Below, one piece after another: positions 1 to 7,590 of a stretch of 35,050 nucleotides of DNA. The stretch's first letter is position 1. Each line of letters begins with the position of its first letter. The notes under the pieces are model-generated. The model was not told where the DNA came from, searched no databases, and worked only from the letters and a program-made list of their open reading frames with translations. This DNA is from JABSOG01 sp041583135 (GTDB lineage Bacteria > Pseudomonadota > Gammaproteobacteria > Enterobacterales > Alteromonadaceae): the NCBI GenBank assembly GCA_041583135.1, contig JBFHGJ010000057.1, forward strand, positions 1 to 35,050, given 5' to 3'. Both the position numbers and the translations under genes were made by a program.

Positions 1-1
1 G

Positions 2-1492
2 GCCGAGCAACTCAGTCCATTTGAGATCTTGTGGCAGTTGCCAGAATCTTCCAGTACGCAGGATATCTTTCAATATTTGCAGCCCGATGAGTTGCAATCG
101 CTGACTGAGCGCATCGGCAACTTTAAGCGGGAGTGTCAAAAACGCTCTATCGGCGGCCGCGGGCGGGCGGTATTGGATCTACTATTGCCGCAATTGTTGA
201 GTGAAATGGCACGCAACAAGGCGCCGTTGTATACCCTTGAACGGGTGTTCAATGTGATCGCCAAAATTGCTTCGCGTACAGCATATCTCGAGTTGCTCAA
301 TGAGAATTTTGGGGCACTCAAACAGCTGGTCAAACTGTGTTCACAAAGCTGTTGGATAGCCGAGCAGCTGGCGCATCAGCCGATGCTGCTCGATGAGCTG
401 ATTGACCCGGATGTGTTGTATCACCCGATTGCCCCGAGTGAGTACCGCCGAGTGCTGGAAGAACAAATGATCAGGGTGCCTGAGGATGATATGGAGCAGC
501 AACTTGAAACCCTGCGTCACTTTAAATTGGCCAAACAGCTACACATTGCCGCAGCCGATATTTCTAAGGTGCTATCAGTCAAAGAAGTCAGCAGTCATTT
601 GACGGTACTGGCCGAGGCGTGTATCGAGGTGGTGGTCAACATCGCTTGGAAGCAAATGGTTGAGCGCTATGGTGCGCCACAAGGGCGCAGCGCCGACAAT
701 AAGGGCTTTGCGGTTATCGGATACGGTAAACTCGGGGGCACTGAGCTTGGCTACGATTCGGATCTGGATGTGGTGTTTATTCATGACTGCGACGGTCAAA
801 AGCCGACAGAAGGGGCAAAGCCGATTGACTCGCGGCAGTTTTATTTGAAGTTGGCACAGCGCATTATCCATATTTTTACCTCACGCACGCTATCGGGCAT
901 TTTATATGATATGGATACGCGCATTAGACCTCAGGGGAACTCGGGGCTATTGGCCTGTCATATCGACACCTATCGCGCGTATTTAGAGGAAGAAGCTTGG
1001 ACTTGGGAGCATCAGGCCTTGGTGCGGGCGCGTATTGTTTATGGCGATGAACGTTTTATACATGGTTTTAATGATATTCGCCAAAGCATTTTGTGCGCCG
1101 AGCGTGACTTGGACAAGCTCAAACAAGATGTGGTGGAGATGCGGCAGAAAATGCGCGACAACCTCGCCAAAAGCACAGATATCCTGTTTGATTTAAAACA
1201 GGGGGCCGGTGGCATTGCCGACATGGAGTTTATCACCCAGTACCTGGTGCTGGCCTACGCTGGGCAATTTCCTGAGTTGACGCAGCACCGAGCCAATCTG
1301 CGTCTGTTTGAACGCTTTGAAGCGCTGGGCTTGATTGATGATGCGCAGGCGAAGGCGCTCGGTCACAGTTATCGTCAGCTACGTAAAATTGCCCACCGCT
1401 TGACATTACAGCAAAGAGACAAGCTCACCGACAATGAGTATGCCAAGTCGTTGAGCGCCGATATTCAAGCGATTTGGCAGCAGATCTTTTAA
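2..1492 (+). CDS. glnE: Glutamine synthetase adenylyltransferase / adenylyl-removase, C-terminal part (5' end outside window)
   Basis: GlnE adds AMP to, and removes AMP from, glutamine synthetase in response to PII and glutamine, tuning nitrogen assimilation in the cytoplasm. The frame is open from base 2 and runs off the left edge. The visible 496 residues are about the C-terminal half of a protein usually near 945 residues. The stretch GYGKLGGTELGYDSDLDVVF (about bases 719-778) is the nucleotidyltransferase signature with its aspartate pair, and by position it belongs to the second, adenylylating domain. The C-terminal helical part after it looks complete and ends at TAA 1490-1492. The TTG at base 29 is internal, not a start. 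The gene converges on the next one with a 22-base gap. The identification is firm; only the missing N-terminal half limits it. Confidence 0.95.
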   Translation, partial: AEQLSPFEILWQLPESSSTQDIFQYLQPDELQSLTERIGNFKRECQKRSIGGRGRAVLDLLLPQLLSEMARNKAPLYTLERVFNVIAKIASRTAYLELLNENFGALKQLVKLCSQSCWIAEQLAHQPMLLDELIDPDVLYHPIAPSEYRRVLEEQMIRVPEDDMEQQLETLRHFKLAKQLHIAAADISKVLSVKEVSSHLTVLAEACIEVVVNIAWKQMVERYGAPQGRSADNKGFAVIGYGKLGGTELGYDSDLDVVFIHDCDGQKPTEGAKPIDSRQFYLKLAQRIIHIFTSRTLSGILYDMDTRIRPQGNSGLLACHIDTYRAYLEEEAWTWEHQALVRARIVYGDERFIHGFNDIRQSILCAERDLDKLKQDVVEMRQKMRDNLAKSTDILFDLKQGAGGIADMEFITQYLVLAYAGQFPELTQHRANLRLFERFEALGLIDDAQAKALGHSYRQLRKIAHRLTLQQRDKLTDNEYAKSLSADIQAIWQQIF

Positions 1493-1514
1493 TGTGGCGA
1501 CAATGCCTGTCAGG

Positions 1515-2204
1515 TTAGGATGAAGGGGTTTTGGTTTTAGCTTGACGACAATTGGCTTTGACGTAATCGCTGATTTCATAGGTGATCACCAATGCCCTTT
1601 GCTTGTAGCAATACAGCGCTTGAATGTCTTTTTCATAATCGCTATTGAGGGCTTTGGCCACGGTGCCGACGGTATCTACCAAGTCGGACTCGACCTGAAA
1701 ATAATGCTTGATCACATAATCTCTGTCCAACCGCCAAATCAGCTCCATACCTTCATCTTCGGTGGCCTGTTCAAGGATCTGTTTAAGGGTGTCACCTGAG
1801 CGAAAACGGCGATTCATGAAAGTGCCGGTGAATGTTTTAGGTCCGGGTTGCACCATTTCTTCGCGTTGTTTGAGTTCTTCATCAAGGGTATAAACCGACG
1901 GGGTGAGCTTTAACACAAAGCCATCACCTAGGGTTTTATTGGTGCCTAACAGTTCTTCTTTGACTTTGCCGTAAAAGTTGGATAACCCTTTGGCTGCCGA
2001 GGAGGTGGTGATGCCAAACGTTTCTTTATCGGCTTCTTCTTCGGCTTTTTCTTCTTCGGTCTTTTTACTCGGTTTTATCACACGCCCTGTGAACTTTTCT
2101 TCCTCTTTATCTGGAGAGAAGGTGATATCGTCACCAAATATAAGAAAACCAACGGCCGCCAATAAGAAACTTGCGATGAGTAAGTGTTTGATCCAAAACC
2201 ACAT
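1515..2204 (-). CDS. Membrane-anchored protein with TcpQ-like C-terminal domain
   Basis: This 229-residue protein has an N-terminal hydrophobic segment (about residues 7-24) followed by a long charged linker rich in Lys and Glu (about 33-62), which suggests an anchored protein facing the periplasm. The C-terminal hundred residues (GDTLKQILEQATEDEGMELI, then an aromatic and basic stretch, then ALVITYE) resemble the TcpQ family, small secretin-associated domains of type IV pilus and related systems. That assignment comes from pattern memory and is moderate. No pilus or secretin gene lies nearby, so the role is unknown. It converges with glnE and lies downstream of lpxL on the same strand, separated from it by a strong hairpin. 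No clear Shine-Dalgarno sequence precedes the ATG. Confidence 0.7.
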   Translation of the reverse strand: MWFWIKHLLIASFLLAAVGFLIFGDDITFSPDKEEEKFTGRVIKPSKKTEEEKAEEEADKETFGITTSSAAKGLSNFYGKVKEELLGTNKTLGDGFVLKLTPSVYTLDEELKQREEMVQPGPKTFTGTFMNRRFRSGDTLKQILEQATEDEGMELIWRLDRDYVIKHYFQVESDLVDTVGTVAKALNSDYEKDIQALYCYKQRALVITYEISDYVKANCRQAKTKTPSS

Positions 2205-2261
2205 GATAGCTACACAATGTATTTGTCGTTGATAAGTCCTATAGCAAAATACTAGCCACTA

Positions 2262-2288
2262 TTGGGCAAAAGATCCAGTTTTGCCCAA
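2262..2288 (-). terminator. Perfect 10-bp stem-loop downstream of lpxL
   Basis: TTGGGCAAAA and TTTTGCCCAA form a perfect 10-bp stem around a 7-base loop, 50 bases past the lpxL stop. On the minus strand there is no U run after the stem, although the inner part of the stem is A/T-rich on both strands. It may end the lpxL transcript or stabilise its 3' end. Confidence 0.45.
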
Positions 2289-2337
2289 AGTGTTGTTATT
2301 TTAGGGGTTGTGGACGGTGAGATCTGCCAAACAGGCC

Positions 2338-3273
2338 CTAAGCCTTTTTTTGGTATAAAGAAGGCGCGTCAGGGTCGGGCTGAGTTTTAAAGCGGCGGTG
2401 CACCCACATATATTGATCGACCGCGCCCATGACGGCTTGTTCGACCCATTGATTGACGAGAGTGACGTCTTTTGCCGGGTCGTCTGATGGGAACTGCTCA
2501 AAAGGCGGCAAAATTTCGACTTCATAACCTTTGTCTGTACGCTTGGTCACCATCGGGATCACCGCACATTGACTTTGCTCGGCAAACAATAAAGTACCGG
2601 TTGTTGTTGCCGTCTGTTTAACTGCAAAAAACGGCACAAATTCACAGCGGTTACGGCCATAATCCTGATCCGGCAGATAATAGCAGATCTCACCTTGCTT
2701 GAGGGCTTCGATAAGACCACGGACGTTGCGTTTGCCTATCATGTATTTGTTTGATTTACAGCGGCCTCGATATTGAAAATATTCCATCACCGGGTTGTCG
2801 TGGGGACGATAAAAGCCGATCCCTTCTTTTTTCAGACCGAACAAACGGCCGTCGATTTCCAAATGCAGCGAATGTGCCATCAGCAGCAACACACCTTTGC
2901 CTTGTTGTTGAGCTTGTTCAATGTATTCAACGCCCTTAACCGTACCTAGACGTTTAAAGCGCCACTGCGGCCACCACCAGGCGATGGTCGTTTCAAAGAA
3001 GGCTTTGGCGGTATTTTCAATATTGCGCTTCACAATCGCTTGCTGCTCGGCATCAGACATGTGTGGAAAGCATAACTCAAGATTGCGTTTGGCAATGCGC
3101 CGACGAGACTTCACCACACGATATAAGAGTTTGCCGAGCAAGGTGCCGATAAACATCTGCACTTTATAAGGGAGTTGATTGATGATGAAAACCAAGGCCA
3201 GGCCAAACCAAGTTAGCCAATATTTAGGTTTGAAAAAGGACCACTGAAACGTCGGTGCTTGTATTGTTTTCAC
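2338..3273 (-). CDS. lpxL: Lipid A biosynthesis (Kdo)2-lipid IVA acyltransferase, LpxL/LpxP type
   Basis: It transfers a secondary acyl chain from acyl-ACP to Kdo2-lipid IVA at the inner membrane. The 311 residues from GTG 3271-3273 align with E. coli LpxL (about 306): FQWSFFKPKYWLTWFG at the N-terminus with its membrane segment, RNLELCFP, the catalytic HX4E as HSLHLE (His134, Glu139), GIGFYRPHDNP, the DQDYG region and the C-terminal MWVHRRFKT. The frame extends upstream to an ATG at 3393, but that ATG lies inside the stem of the tolC terminator and the extra 40 residues are unlike the family, so I chose the GTG. A TACAAT hexamer (minus strand, 3306-3311) could be the -10 of its own promoter. 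LpxL and LpxP cannot be told apart from sequence alone. Confidence 0.9.
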   Translation of the reverse strand: MKTIQAPTFQWSFFKPKYWLTWFGLALVFIINQLPYKVQMFIGTLLGKLLYRVVKSRRRIAKRNLELCFPHMSDAEQQAIVKRNIENTAKAFFETTIAWWWPQWRFKRLGTVKGVEYIEQAQQQGKGVLLLMAHSLHLEIDGRLFGLKKEGIGFYRPHDNPVMEYFQYRGRCKSNKYMIGKRNVRGLIEALKQGEICYYLPDQDYGRNRCEFVPFFAVKQTATTTGTLLFAEQSQCAVIPMVTKRTDKGYEVEILPPFEQFPSDDPAKDVTLVNQWVEQAVMGAVDQYMWVHRRFKTQPDPDAPSLYQKKA

Positions 3274-3361
3274 GAAAGCTGCAAGGGGTTGGGAAATGTG
3301 GGGCCATTGTAACTGAACTCTAATGGCTTTGCATCTTGAGTTGAAAAGCGAGGGGGGTAGA

Positions 3362-3398
3362 TAATAAAGAGAAAAACGGGCGATGATTGCCATCGCCC
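3362..3398 (-). terminator. Rho-independent terminator of tolC
   Basis: On the minus strand GGGCGATG pairs with CATCGCCC around a 5-base loop (3378-3398) and is followed by GTTTTTCTCTTTATT. It starts 26 bases after the tolC stop and separates tolC from lpxL. Confidence 0.85.
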
Positions 3399-3423
3399 AT
3401 TAAACGACACTCGGTCAATAAGA

Positions 3424-4821
3424 TCAGACCTTATTGCTTAAACCTTTGTTGATCAGCGCGATGTCTTTTTCGCTGACGGTACCGGCGGCCAGTTTCAGGT
3501 TCAATACCGCCATGATGTAGTCATAACGAGAAGCAGATAGATTGCTCTTAGAGCGATAAAGCTGCTGGGTTGAAACCAATACGTCTACGATGGTACGAGT
3601 ACCAACCTCAAAACCGGCTTCGGTGGCCTGTAGCGCACTTTCGGCTGAGCGTACTGCTTGCTCTTGGGCTTTGATGGTTGAGATCAAGGTCAATACGTTG
3701 GCATAGTTGGTGCGAACCGTGCGCACGATACGACGATGGGTCAGTTCGCGGTCTTCACTGGCAACTACATAGTTTGCCTGTGCCTGCTTGACGCGTGAGT
3801 CGGTTCTAAAGCCTTCGAACAGTGGCACTGACACGCTAAGTTGAATCGAGGTGCCTTGACCCGGCAGTGGGTTATCTTCAGAGGTAACCGGTGGCTCACC
3901 TGTGGTTCTGCGATTGGCGTTGGTGTTGCTCTTACCTTTGCTGGCGGTCAAGCTGACGGTGGGTAAGTGACCTGAATAGGCAACGTCGATATTGGCTTGC
4001 GCGACTTCCATCGAAATGGTTTGCGATTGCAATTCTTGGTTGGAGCTTCGGGCTAAATTAACCCAGTCGTCGGCTGTTTTTTCCAATTTGGCGGTGCTAA
4101 AGCGACTGGTGTTTAGGGCCGCTAAATCTCTTGGATAGGCGCCGGTGATCTCACGGAGCAATTCTTTGCGGATCTCGACATCGTTTTGTGAGCGGATAAC
4201 CGTCGCCAACGAGTTATCGTATTGGGCTTGCGCCTCGTGTACATCGGTAATGGCGGTAAGGCCGACTTTAAAGCGTTGGTTGGTTTGCTCAAGCTGGCGC
4301 TCAATGGCATTTTTTTCGGCAATGGCAAACTCTAGGCTGTCTTGTGCCCGCAAGACATTGAAATAGGCTTCGGCAACACGGCTGATCAGGTTTTGTTTGG
4401 CTAGGTTGAAGTTGACTTCACTTTGCATCGCTCGCTTTTTGGCGATGTCGAGGTTTTGCCAAGTGGCCCATGAAAAAACTTCTTGGGATAAGCTAAAGCC
4501 ATAGCGGTTGCTGATGGATTCGGTTTCAACATCGACATATTGTTCAACGTATTCGCCTTGATCGTTAAGATAAGCCGCTTTGGTTGAACCGTCAGAGGTG
4601 CTGCGTGTTACGCTGGCACTAAATGAGATTTGCGGGAACAACGTGGCTTTGGCTTGAGTGATATCTTCTTGACTGGCATTGACCACAGCAGAGGCCCTTA
4701 ACACTTGCGGGTCCTTGCTGAGCGCTAACTGGTAAACATCGTTTAAGTCTTCTGCCTGTGCTAGGTGTCCGAAGGAGCCCAAAGCGATGCTGACAACAAT
4801 TGGGAGTAGTTTTTTATTCAT
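3424..4821 (-). CDS. tolC: TolC-family outer-membrane efflux channel
   Basis: This is the trimeric outer-membrane exit duct for tripartite drug efflux pumps and type I secretion. The 465 residues begin with a Sec signal peptide (MNKKLLPIVVSIALGSFGHLAQA, cut before ED). The mature protein starts EDLNDVYQLALSKDPQV, the usual TolC start, and contains the two repeated outer-membrane efflux domains (about 25-215 and 245-440). The repeats are marked by FKVGLTAITDVHEAQAQYDN and FEVGTRTIVDVLVSTQQLYR, the internal duplication typical of TolC. E. coli TolC has 493 residues, so this one has a shorter C-terminal tail. AAGGAAGAG lies 8 bases before the ATG. It is divergent from nudF, as in E. coli, and its own terminator follows. 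Confidence 0.95.
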   Translation of the reverse strand: MNKKLLPIVVSIALGSFGHLAQAEDLNDVYQLALSKDPQVLRASAVVNASQEDITQAKATLFPQISFSASVTRSTSDGSTKAAYLNDQGEYVEQYVDVETESISNRYGFSLSQEVFSWATWQNLDIAKKRAMQSEVNFNLAKQNLISRVAEAYFNVLRAQDSLEFAIAEKNAIERQLEQTNQRFKVGLTAITDVHEAQAQYDNSLATVIRSQNDVEIRKELLREITGAYPRDLAALNTSRFSTAKLEKTADDWVNLARSSNQELQSQTISMEVAQANIDVAYSGHLPTVSLTASKGKSNTNANRRTTGEPPVTSEDNPLPGQGTSIQLSVSVPLFEGFRTDSRVKQAQANYVVASEDRELTHRRIVRTVRTNYANVLTLISTIKAQEQAVRSAESALQATEAGFEVGTRTIVDVLVSTQQLYRSKSNLSASRYDYIMAVLNLKLAAGTVSEKDIALINKGLSNKV

Positions 4822-5069
4822 TGCTAATTCTCTTCCTTAGCTGCATTATCATTAACTGCTGCTGATTGGTTTGCCGTGTGTCGGTAAAAGAGCAGCCATT
4901 CTACGATTACTCTCGTTCCGGTGTAACATTCTAGTGGTAAATTGGGCGCACAAAGTGTAACAGATTGTGAACAAAGAAAAAGTGGATTGTTCAATTTAAT
5001 CAAAAAGTAACGCAGTGGCCTGAATTGTGGTGAAGCACACCAGTCTTGTTTATAACAAAGGAAAGGATG
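4822..5069. promoter_or_regulatory. Divergent control region between tolC and nudF
   Basis: About 250 bases separate the two starts. On the minus strand a TAGAAT hexamer (4929-4934) is a possible tolC -10, but the -35 is poor. GTGTAACA occurs twice in direct orientation (near 4920 and 4955). I cannot assign a regulator. Confidence 0.35.
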
Positions 5070-5723
5070 ATGACCTCAAAGTATCAATCTCAATCGCTTG
5101 GTTTCTCAGATGTTGAACTGGTTGAACGTAAGCGGGTGTTTTCCGACTTTTTCAACGTTGACCAATATTGTTTAAGACACCGAAAGTTTGACGGTACCTT
5201 GACACAGCCGATTGAACGGCTGGTTTTTGAACGGGGCCATGCGGTGGCCGTACTGCCTTATGACCCTGTGCGCGATGAGGTGGTGCTGATAGAGCAGATC
5301 CGTATAGGCGCTTATGCCGCTGAGCTTAAAAGCGGTGAAAATGCCTCGCCTTGGTTGCTTGAATGTATTGCCGGTATGGTGGAAGCGGGGGAGAGCGATG
5401 AGCAGGTAGCGATACGAGAAGCGCAAGAAGAAGCCGGTATTGAGATCTCCGGCTTAGAGCCTATGGTGAGCTTTTACACCAGCCCCGGTGGCAGCTCTGA
5501 GAAGATCCAGTTGTTTGCCGCTGTGGTCGATAGCCAAACGGCTGATGGTGTCCATGGACTAGATGAAGAACACGAAGACATTAAAGTTTACCGGGTTGCC
5601 TTTGACGAGGCGGTGGAATTAGTCAAAAAAGGTAGAATTAACAATGCCCCTACCGTTATTGCCATTCAATGGTTACAATTAAACAAACACCGCTTTATTG
5701 AGCGGCTTGAACCATCATGTTAA
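5070..5723 (+). CDS. nudF: ADP-ribose pyrophosphatase (Nudix hydrolase)
   Basis: It hydrolyses ADP-ribose to AMP and ribose 5-phosphate, clearing a reactive NAD breakdown product. The Nudix box GX5EX7REUXEEXGU is complete at residues 102-124 (GMVEAGE, seven residues, REAQEEAGI). The N-terminal part (LVFERGHAVAVLPYDP) and the YTSPGGSSEKIQLF segment after the box are typical of NudF. The ATG at 5070 was chosen because AGGA sits 7 bases upstream; the ATG at 5067 is the alternative, and the TTG at 5046 lies before the ribosome binding site. It leads a compact run nudF-yqiB-cpdA-yqiA-parE also seen in E. coli, which suggests co-transcription. Confidence 0.95.
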   Translation: MTSKYQSQSLGFSDVELVERKRVFSDFFNVDQYCLRHRKFDGTLTQPIERLVFERGHAVAVLPYDPVRDEVVLIEQIRIGAYAAELKSGENASPWLLECIAGMVEAGESDEQVAIREAQEEAGIEISGLEPMVSFYTSPGGSSEKIQLFAAVVDSQTADGVHGLDEEHEDIKVYRVAFDEAVELVKKGRINNAPTVIAIQWLQLNKHRFIERLEPSC

Positions 5724-5745
5724 TCGCTTAGGGGGAATGGCCGAT

Positions 5746-6189
5746 ATGGCTGGCTATCGCACTAAATATGTACCGGATCTGCAAAGCCTTATGCTTTTGT
5801 GCGAGTACAATTATGTGCGCATGTTAAAGTTGCTGCCGGAGCTATCGCCGCAAGGGGCATATTTCGACTACAGCGTCAAAGGGGCGTTGACTTTTCGTTT
5901 GACCATCACCGAGTGTTGCAAATACACCACGATAGTGACGGTGACGCAGATTGAGCCTAAGCTGGCGGATTATCTAAGACCGCATATGGAAGTGCGACTG
6001 TATCATGATGCCAATATGGCTGAGGTTACCCGTTCGCAGAATGTCGGGCGCTTTAAAGGCGCTTATACCTACCCTAACGACCAAATGATGCAAAAAGACG
6101 AGAAACATCAAATCAACCGATTTTTAAAAGATTGGTTGCAGTTGTGTTTGGATTTTGGCGAGGTTTCAGTGGATTTGTCGTCATACTGA
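5746..6189 (+). CDS. yqiB: YqiB family protein (DUF1249)
   Basis: A 147-residue cytoplasmic protein of the DUF1249 family, whose biochemical role I do not know. It matches E. coli YqiB along its length: YVPDLQSLMLLCEYNY at the start, the MEVRLYHDANMAEV block in the middle, and YPNDQMMQKDEKHQINRFL near the end. The frame is open from 5698, inside nudF. AGGGGG at 5730-5735 favours the ATG at 5746 over 5737, and 5746 gives the N-terminus closest to the family. The stop TGA overlaps the cpdA ATG by one base (TGATG), which implies translational coupling with the phosphodiesterase. Confidence 0.88.
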   Translation: MAGYRTKYVPDLQSLMLLCEYNYVRMLKLLPELSPQGAYFDYSVKGALTFRLTITECCKYTTIVTVTQIEPKLADYLRPHMEVRLYHDANMAEVTRSQNVGRFKGAYTYPNDQMMQKDEKHQINRFLKDWLQLCLDFGEVSVDLSSY

Positions 6190-6983
6190 TGCAGTGGTTT
6201 AGGCAAGTATTTCAAGGGCAGTCATCGCCGCCGTTTCGTGTGGCACAGATTAGCGATTGCCATTTACTCAAAGATCATGGTCTGTACCAAGGTATCGATT
6301 CCACCGAGTCTTTAATCGCGGTGCTTGAAACCTTGGCCAAAAGTCAGTGGGATTTAGTCGTCGTCAGTGGCGATATCAGTCAAGATCATACCCCTGAATC
6401 TTATCAAGTTTTGGCGCAATTGATGGCGCAGTATCTACCGGATACGCCTATCGCACGATTGCCGGGCAATCACGATGAGCTTGAGAGTCTATCGGCTTGG
6501 CTAAGTGACGCGCCGTTTTGCACCAGCAATCATTTCTGTTTCGGCGATTGGCATATACTGCAACTTAACAGCAAAGGGCCAACCCCGGCGGGGTTGATAG
6601 TCGATGAGCATTTTAAGGCTATTCATCATTGTCTTGAGCAAATTGCGCCGGAGCATCACATTGGGGTTTTTGTTCATCATCATCCCTTGGCGATGCAGGC
6701 ATACATCGACAAACACATTCTCACCAACGGTCAGGCACTTTTGGCCTGCCTCGCCCGTCATCCCGGGGTGAAGTTTTTGGCCCACGGTCATGTTCATCAG
6801 GCGCAGCAGCTGGGGTATTTCGGCAGTGGTGGCGAATTCGCCGTACTTGCAGCCCCTTCGACCTCGATGCAATTTGCCCGCCACTCCATGGTGCGGGCCA
6901 ATGAGGATCTCGGTCCCGGGTTTCGCCAATTTGAATTACAACCACAAGGGCAGTTTGATTCTTCTGTGGTGTGGATACGATAG
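6189..6983 (+). CDS. cpdA: 3',5'-cyclic-AMP phosphodiesterase
   Basis: A class III phosphodiesterase that hydrolyses cAMP to AMP and so lowers CRP activity. The 264 residues contain the metallophosphoesterase metal ligands in order: DCH (Asp23, His25), GD (Asp62), GNHD (94-96), HHHP, and the late GHVH. The start ATG overlaps the yqiB stop. The frame is open further upstream, but those residues overlap yqiB and do not resemble the family. Length and motif spacing match E. coli CpdA (275). The yqiA ATG lies 8 bases beyond the stop. Confidence 0.93.
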   Translation: MQWFRQVFQGQSSPPFRVAQISDCHLLKDHGLYQGIDSTESLIAVLETLAKSQWDLVVVSGDISQDHTPESYQVLAQLMAQYLPDTPIARLPGNHDELESLSAWLSDAPFCTSNHFCFGDWHILQLNSKGPTPAGLIVDEHFKAIHHCLEQIAPEHHIGVFVHHHPLAMQAYIDKHILTNGQALLACLARHPGVKFLAHGHVHQAQQLGYFGSGGEFAVLAAPSTSMQFARHSMVRANEDLGPGFRQFELQPQGQFDSSVVWIR

Positions 6984-6991
6984 AGGACCGT

Positions 6992-7561
6992 ATGCTGATT
7001 TATGTTCATGGCTTTTTAAGCTCACCAAAGTCTGTTAAAGCAAGACAGACGGCCGAGTATATGGCACAGAATTTCCCTGATTTTCCGGTACTTACGCCGC
7101 AACTACCAGCAAACCCAATCAAAGCGATGGCATTGCTTGAAGATCTTATCATTAAAAATCAAAAGCTTATAAAAGGCTTGCTGGGAAGTTCGCTCGGTGG
7201 GTTTTATGCCACTTATCTTGCGGACAAATATAGCGTAAAATCAGTGCTGATTAATCCTGCGGTTCGTCCCTATAAGTTGTTCTCAGATTATCTCGGACTG
7301 CAGACCAACCCCTATACCAATGAACAATTTGTTGTCGATGACGCTTATCTTCAAGCGCTTGAGGCGTTCGATGTGCCTTCGGTGTCGCAACAGTCTTTGT
7401 ATTGGTTGTTGCAGCAACAAGGGGATGAAGTCTTAGACTACCGAGATGCGGTAAGTCACTATCAGGGATGTAAACAAACGGTTGAAGCGCAAGGCAGCCA
7501 CGGATTTGATGGATTTGAACGGTTCTTACCGTCGATTGCCGAGTTTTTCGATTTAACCTGA
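6992..7561 (+). CDS. yqiA: YqiA-family esterase (alpha/beta hydrolase)
   Basis: A 189-residue cytoplasmic alpha/beta hydrolase, a family reported to hydrolyse acyl-CoA and p-nitrophenyl esters. It opens MLIYVHGFLSSPKS, has the nucleophile elbow GSSLGG (Ser67), the VLINPAVRPYKL block, GDEVLDY with the likely catalytic Asp, and GSHGFDGFERF with the His near the end. E. coli YqiA matches throughout. The ATG at 6992 follows GAGG with 5 bases between; the upstream GTG at 6971 overlaps cpdA and is unlikely. As in E. coli it sits between cpdA and parE, with 29 bases before parE. Confidence 0.92.
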   Translation: MLIYVHGFLSSPKSVKARQTAEYMAQNFPDFPVLTPQLPANPIKAMALLEDLIIKNQKLIKGLLGSSLGGFYATYLADKYSVKSVLINPAVRPYKLFSDYLGLQTNPYTNEQFVVDDAYLQALEAFDVPSVSQQSLYWLLQQQGDEVLDYRDAVSHYQGCKQTVEAQGSHGFDGFERFLPSIAEFFDLT

Positions 7562-7590
7562 TTGAATATAACAAAATAGCTAAAACACCT

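Noticed and set aside
3274..3393. N-terminal extension of lpxL to the ATG at 3393
   Set aside because: The ATG sits in the tolC terminator stem and the 40 extra residues do not match the family.
6501..6929. 142-codon frame antisense to cpdA
   Set aside because: The cpdA frame carries the metal-binding motifs; the opposite frame has no ribosome binding site or recognisable sequence.
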